Below are positions 59,391 through 64,000 of a stretch of DNA of 64,000 nt, one piece after another. The DNA lies in the NCBI RefSeq assembly GCF_900747795.2, contig NC_041395.2, positions 35,936,597-36,000,596 of the forward strand, written 5' to 3'. The stretch comes from Erpetoichthys calabaricus (lineage: Eukaryota; Chordata; Cladistia; Polypteriformes; Polypteridae). Position numbers and translations under genes: made by a program. Each line of letters starts with the position of its first letter. Position 1 is the stretch's first letter. Below the pieces are notes generated by a model. That model was not told where the DNA came from and searched no databases. It saw only the letters and a program-made list of their open reading frames with translations.

Positions 59391-60486
59391 CAGGAAAGAA
59401 TTAGTGGAATTCATATTTAATGTTTAACAATGACTTCTGTTTAATGAATTCATCTATTGTGATAAAATCAATTAAAAACATATTTCAGTTTCACTTCTAG
59501 ACTAAACCAATATGCAAATATATGGAAATTGAATAGAAAGATTTGCATGAAGTCTAGAGCGACACAAACAATCGCTTTCTAATTTTATGTCGGGGCTGAC
59601 CCTGCAACTGCATGTGGTTGAACCAGCTGCATCTCTTTACTTTAAATTTAAATAAACTTATAGAAGTGTGAAGTTGAAAACTGAAAAACATTGAACCTGA
59701 GGGGAAAAATAAGTTAATGTTATCATTTTAAAATAAATTAGTGTAACAAGAGTTGTTATTCACAATGCACAAATAACAAAACTTGTTAAAAAGATTCAAC
59801 TTAGAAGAAGCTGTGGGAAGAATTCACAAAACCTTTGTACATCAAAGCCTCTTCTTAATGATTAAAATTTGTCTGTATGTAAGATCCTGTCCATGTCACA
59901 GAGTCAATGGCACAAGAAAGCATCTCCAGAGTTATTCCATCGGGCACTTGGTAGATCTCTATATGCTATGCATATTCTGGAATCATATTGATTTGATTTT
60001 ACAATTCCTGAAGCAATAAATGTATCCCAAAACACATCCTGAGTACAAGAACACATGGTATGTGATAATATTTCTTTTAAATGTAGTGGTTTTTCAGAAG
60101 GCTTAAACTATATCGTAAGGAGTGAAGAGATACTAGAAAGGAAAATATGACTCACTCAGTTTGAGATATGAATAATGGTGCACTCACTGGATCTGTAGCC
60201 TGATGTACTGTACTGATTAATTTAACTGTTCATATATCAAACTATTGCTTTGAAGATATGCGCCTAGTTGACAAAGAAGTTAAGAAATCATTTGGCATTT
60301 AAATGCTTCTTGGTTCCGATTACAAAGCTCATTGTATAATCTGAAAACTCACCACACATCATTATAACTTCAATATCTGTCTGCATTGTTCATAACTTTT
60401 TTAGGATAAATCCATAAGCTCAGTAGTGTGATGCCCTATGCAATGGAACCTCAGCATGTCCTATACGCTGGGCATCTACAGTAAAT
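59391..60486. other. No recognised feature
   Basis: AT-rich intergenic DNA. Confidence 0.4.
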
Positions 60487-60617
60487 ATATCCATCCATCC
60501 ATTGTCCAACCCGCTGAATCCGAACACAGGGTCACGGGGGTCTGCTGGAGCCAATCCCAGCCAACACAGGGCACAAGGCAGGAAACAATCCTGGGCAGAG
60601 TGCCAACCCACCGCAGC
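60487..60617 (-). mobile_element. SINE 3' half (minus strand)
   Basis: A well-kept reverse copy of the 3' half of the SINE at 28804-29153, from CCATCCATCC to GTGCCAACCCACCGCAG. Confidence 0.9.
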
Positions 60618-60618
60618 A

Positions 60619-60619
60619 G

Positions 60620-60700
<81 letters not shown>
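60619..60700. repeat. (AT)n microsatellite
   Basis: About 40 AT units between the SINE and the hammerhead-bearing unit. Confidence 0.95.
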
Positions 60701-60703
<3 letters not shown>

Positions 60704-60865
60704 CGGCATTCGAAGTCTGTGTCACAATCTGATAGTGTGGGTGGTTACCTACCAGGTAACGCTTTGTGGTTGGCCAGCAATCTGCTAACATCTGCCACGG
60801 TGCCCTCAGCTTGTGAAGAGCAGATCATAGAATGGTTGAAATAGTTTACTGTCAAATAAATGCAA

Positions 60866-60918
60866 AGAGTACACGACACGTGTTTCGCCCTCATTCTGGG
60901 CTCATCAGGTGTACACAC
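60866..60918 (-). ncRNA. Hammerhead ribozyme (type I)
   Basis: On the minus strand, in order: stem I strand GTGTACAC; core CTGATGAG; stem II CCC-loop(AGAATGA)-GGG; core CGAAA; a minimal stem III CAC/GTG without loop; GTC at 60877-60875; and stem I return strand GTGTAC. All conserved core bases are present. The predicted cut lies between 60875 and 60874. A very short stem III is known from Penelope/retrozyme hammerheads, which may act as dimers. Confidence 0.85.
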
Positions 60919-60934
60919 TCCACTGCACTAACTC

Positions 60935-60996
60935 TCGGGAATCGAACCTCGGACGTCAGCGTCAGAGGCGATGCCCCTAACGTTGCGCCACGGCGT
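60935..60996 (-). promoter_or_regulatory. tRNA-like Pol III promoter (A and B boxes)
   Basis: TGGCGCAACGTTAGGGG (A-box) and GGTTCGATTCC (B-box, exact consensus) are about 35 nt apart on the minus strand, upstream of the hammerhead. Cloverleaf pairing is incomplete, so it is a SINE head rather than a tRNA gene. Confidence 0.65.
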
Positions 60997-61155
60997 GTGG
61001 TTCGTTTATTTGACAGCATGTAGATCGGGGTAATTACATTCACGGCATTCGAAGTCTGTGTCACAATCTGATAGTGTGGGTGGTTACCTACCAGGTAACT
61101 CTTTGTGGTTGGCCAGCAATCTGCTAACATCCGCCACGGTGCCCTCAGCTTGTGA

Positions 61156-61158
<3 letters not shown>

Positions 61159-61215
<57 letters not shown>
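61159..61215. repeat. (AT)n microsatellite
   Basis: An AT tract separating the hammerhead unit from the first LTR. Confidence 0.95.
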
Positions 61216-61218
<3 letters not shown>

Positions 61219-61725
61219 GAAAGATCAGCCCGAACACCAACAGGCAGACACCGGTGGTTCAAAAACACACACACGTTTATTTACACTATTTACAATTATT
61301 CAAGTCCCGCACACAACCCAGTGTCCTTACACCAAACACTCCTATATTCGGGCCTTCCAATAGTCCTTTCTTCACCGCTTCCACACCTCTCCTTTGAGCT
61401 TCGTCCTCTTCCTCCCGACTCCGGCTAATGACTTGAGGAAGGAGGCCTCTTTTATCCCCACCCGGACGTGCTCCAGGTGCCCTTTGATGATCTTCCTGCG
61501 GCACTTCCTGGTGTGGCGGAAGTGCTGAAGTCCAGGGCTCCTCAATCGTCCAGGCGCCCCCTGGTGGTGGCCACGGGCCCCTATAGGGTTGAGCTTCTAT
61601 GCTCACTTCCTGTGGCCCTCATACAAACCAGGGCAGCTTCCCTCTCGTGGTCCGGGGGAGGCATAGTCCCTCTCCCAGTCCTTCCAGCTGTCCTGGCTAG
61701 GCACAGACCCCAGCCGACCGCCACA
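61216..61725 (-). mobile_element. Candidate solo LTR (minus strand, about 510 bp)
   Basis: On the minus strand it starts TGTGGCGGTCGG and ends CTTTCACA, with a TATA-like GGGATAAAAGAGG (about 61455) and AATAAA (about 61278) in LTR order. It carries CCACCAGGGGGCGCC (61567-61553), a strong CTCF-like motif. No internal coding region is present. A fossil LTR retrotransposon or retrovirus-like element of unknown family, fairly well preserved. Confidence 0.6.
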
Positions 61726-61741
61726 ATTTATATATATATAT

Positions 61742-62292
61742 TGTGGAATATGGCCAGCCATTTATCCCAGCCAATACCCTCAAGCCGCCAGGTGGAGCTC
61801 TCTCTGCAGCATGGAGGTGCCCCGAAGGCCAGCAGGGAATCCTGGACAATGGAGTTTTTATCCACAGCCCTGCTGGATACCATGGGGGCCGCTAGAGGAC
61901 GCTGTCCTGGAAGTACGTCTTAGTCACAGCGACAGGAGGAATGACATGCTTCCGGGATGAAGAAGAAGAGAACTTTTTATCTGACCTGGAAGTGATGAAA
62001 AGTCACATGGACTCGGGGGTTGGAAACACTTCCGGGTCAGGGACTATAAAAGGACCATGGGAAATCCCAGACGGCGAGCTGAGTTGGGAGGCAGGGTGGC
62101 TAAGCATCTGGGAGTGGAGGATTGAGTATTGTTTATTGATTATTGTGGATTTATTGAGAATTGTGGAGAGGAGGATGCTTTGTGCACATTATTATTATTA
62201 TTATTATTAATAAACCATTATTTGGACTTTTATCTGGTGTCTGACATCTGGTCTGAGGGTTCAAGGGGTCGACAGTGCCTCTATCTGTTACA
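61742..62292 (+). mobile_element. Candidate solo LTR (plus strand, about 550 bp)
   Basis: It starts TGTGGAATATGG and ends CTATCTGTTACA, with a TATA-like ACTATAAAAGGACC (about 62042), an (ATT)n run and AATAAA (about 62210) near its end. Flanks share ATAT, possibly a 4-bp target duplication, though the site is AT-repeat. Two CTCF-like motifs (61785-61799, 61889-61903) lie in its first half. Solo fossil LTR; family unknown. Confidence 0.6.
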
Positions 62293-62524
62293 ATATATAT
62301 ACACTGGTCTTCTGGACACTAAACAACCCCAAGACTCCCAGGCAGTTTTACTATATTGGTAAACTTGCACAGGCATCAGCTAAGTGGGCTGGGACAACTC
62401 GGACGTGTAGTCGAGTGCAGCTGTGGCACAAATTGAGTTGGACAGGGTGGAACCTGTCTCAGAAAAATGTATGGTAGCTTGTTGTGTGAACATACAACGT
62501 ATATGTACCACAAAGCTTGGGTTG

Positions 62525-62860
62525 AATGAGAAGTGAGGTGTATGCAAATGTCAAAAAAATTTAAAAGTGCATGCATGTGCCATCTGACAAAGTGTAAGTC
62601 ACACTTGTATAAGCTTTTACATCTTCTGTAGAATTTACACCAACTCCTTGGCTGTGGCTGAGAGTAAGCACACACACACACACGCATGCACTCACATGTC
62701 TTTCATAGTGAGAACTAAGTTGCATACAAGTGCCAAAAAAATTTAAAAGTGCATGCATGCTCCATCTAGTGGCTGTGGTTCAGCGTGTGCAGAGCAGACT
62801 GCTCCATAGACAAACACACACCCACACACATGCACAAACACAAACACACAGGTCTTTCAT
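62525..62860. repeat. Two tandem copies of an about 182-bp unit
   Basis: CAAAAAAATTTAAAAGTGCA recurs at 62552 and 62734, each followed by TGCATG, a CCATCT block and a CA-rich tract. Noncoding. Confidence 0.7.
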
Positions 62861-62899
62861 TTATATTTGTCTAATAATACATTTGTTTACAAAAATAAT

Positions 62900-63120
62900 A
62901 ATAATAATTATTTACATTTATATAGTGATATTCAAAACACTTTACATAAAGAGTGGGGAGCCTCTTCAACAGCCATTAATGCGTACCATCCACCTGGATG
63001 ATGGCAGCTTTTCTTGCGCCGTTATGCTCATCACACATTAGCTGTTAGGTACTGAAGTGGTGAGAGATAGTTAGCTAGTTAGAGACAGGAGATGATCTGG
63101 AGGCCAGAATGACTAGGCTT
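62900..63120 (+). repeat. Interspersed repeat beginning TTTACATTTATATAGTGATA
   Basis: TTATATAGTGATATTCAAAA, GGGGAGCCTCTTCAAC and TACCATCCACCTGGATGATG are blocks of a repeat common in fish. Related starts occur at 38965 and 41845. Confidence 0.55.
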
Positions 63121-63164
63121 AGGGTTGTCAATTTATCCAGAACATTGGGATATACCTTACTCTT

Positions 63165-64000
63165 TATGAAGGACAAGGGGGCTTCGCCCCCTGCTTGCTT
63201 CGCTCGCCTACCCCCGGCATTTTGAACCCGTGTCCGCTGGGCAGCCAGGTGTGAGGATGACACACGTTTAATACGGAGCGATCGCCCGTGTCACTCTGGG
63301 GCTCTCCACTGGTAATACGGAGCCCCGTCCGTACCATTATGCGGTGCATAGTGGAGTACTGCGGACCCCGTAGTGTTTCCCGTTTCAGTTTGTATTTCGG
63401 TCAGTCGAGCTCTTGTTTTTGAAGTTTTTGAATTCCGGTTTTCATTATCTGTAACCTGCTGGCCATGTGTTTGGCCCACTTGTTTAACCTGTTTATGACG
63501 TTTTACTTTGCTTTCCACTCTGTCTTTCATTTGAGACCTCGCTTTATTCTGCTTTTGTTATAATGACACCTGGTCCGTGGCGATTTTATTTTCCCTTTTA
63601 CGAGTAATAATTTTCATTTGTTTGCGATACTGTGATGTTTATCGTACTGTTAATAATGCATCACTGTAATGTGATTCACCTATGCCGTATAGTTTGGACG
63701 TGTGAGGATGACGTATGTTTAATACGGAGCGTTCGCCCGTGTCACTGTGGGTCTCTCCACTGTTAATACGAAGCTCTTTCCGAACTATTATGCGGTGCAT
63801 TGTGGAGCACTGCGGACTCTGTGGTGTTTCCCGTTTCACTTCGTATATTGTTTAGTCAAGCTGTTTCTTTTTGGAGGAGTCTGTGCCTGGTTTGCGTCAT
63901 TTCAGACGCACGTTGTAGGCACTTGCGTTCATTAATTATATCCAGGCAGGCGCGTGTTTGTATCTCGGTCACTCGAGCTGTGTCGTGTTGAACCCATACC
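63165..64000. mobile_element. Helitron-like element end, continuing past the window
   Basis: GGGGGCTTCGCCCCCTGC forms a perfect hairpin followed by TTGCTTCGCTCGCC, a terminal signature of an abundant fish Helitron group. Behind it lie two direct repeats of about 167 bp (63250-63416 and 63701-63867; offset 451 bp), about 80% alike. The second end is outside the window. Confidence 0.5.

Larger units (their letters stand above)
60701..61158 (-). mobile_element. Retrozyme-like tandem unit: tRNA-like promoter plus hammerhead motif, 1.35 copies of 339 bp
   Basis: 60701-60819 and 61040-61158 are direct repeats of 119 bp with about two differences, 339 bp apart. Between them, on the minus strand, lie a tRNA-like segment (A-box TGGCGCAACGTTAGGGG, B-box GGTTCGATTCC) and, about 20 nt further on, a hammerhead ribozyme motif. 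Known parallels: retrozymes, Penelope-like elements and the schistosome Sm-alpha SINE combine hammerheads with tandem repeats, and Sm-alpha also has a Pol III promoter. AT microsatellites bound it on both sides. No protein is encoded. It is young, judging by repeat identity. Confidence 0.75.

Noticed and set aside
60935-60996. Functional tRNA gene overlapping the A and B boxes
   Set aside because: The boxes are good, but acceptor and anticodon stems do not pair, so this is a tRNA-derived promoter of a SINE-like unit.

Overview
The window is vertebrate nuclear DNA, most likely from a ray-finned fish. It has widely spaced, intron-split genes, eukaryotic tRNA genes, and a transposon mix typical of fish: Tc1-like elements, hAT MITEs, CR1, L2/Rex1-type, Rex3/RTE and L1 LINEs, Helitrons, and a SINE ending in GGATGG repeats. 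The low gene density and old repeat layers would suit a large, repeat-rich genome such as a non-teleost ray-finned fish, but that is inference.

Layout. 1-15.5 kb is almost entirely nested transposons: a solo LTR; a Tc1 element split by a CR1 LINE that itself carries a fold-back hAT element; then LINE and MITE remnants. 15.58-16.25 kb holds three intact tRNA genes (Leu-TAA, Ser-AGA, Leu-CAG). 20.4-24.2 kb holds a minus-strand noncoding gene with a CCAAT/GC-box promoter, tiny exons and at least two tandem-duplicated box C/D snoRNAs, so it reads as a snoRNA host gene. 24.8-35.5 kb is repeats, including a 2.7 kb RTE LINE. 35.72-48.34 kb is the six-exon plus-strand gene for SDR39U1, a predicted NAD(P)-binding epimerase-family protein; its introns hold a Tigger-like element, LINEs and two Helitrons. 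49.07-50.21 kb is a Rex3-like LINE with an inverted 5' part and an exact 13-bp target duplication. 55.44-57.99 kb is a compact minus-strand immunoglobulin light-chain gene (leader, V exon already fused to a J-like FR4, C exon). 60.5-64 kb holds simple repeats, a 339-bp tandem unit carrying a tRNA-like promoter and a hammerhead ribozyme motif, two LTRs, and a Helitron-like end.

The three host loci (snoRNA host, sdr39u1, Ig light chain) show no functional link; they are neighbours separated by transposons. The strongest candidates for something new are the hammerhead/tRNA-like tandem unit at 60.7-61.2 kb, the germline-joined VJ-C light-chain gene, and the snoRNA-exon tandem duplication at 21.0-21.9 kb.
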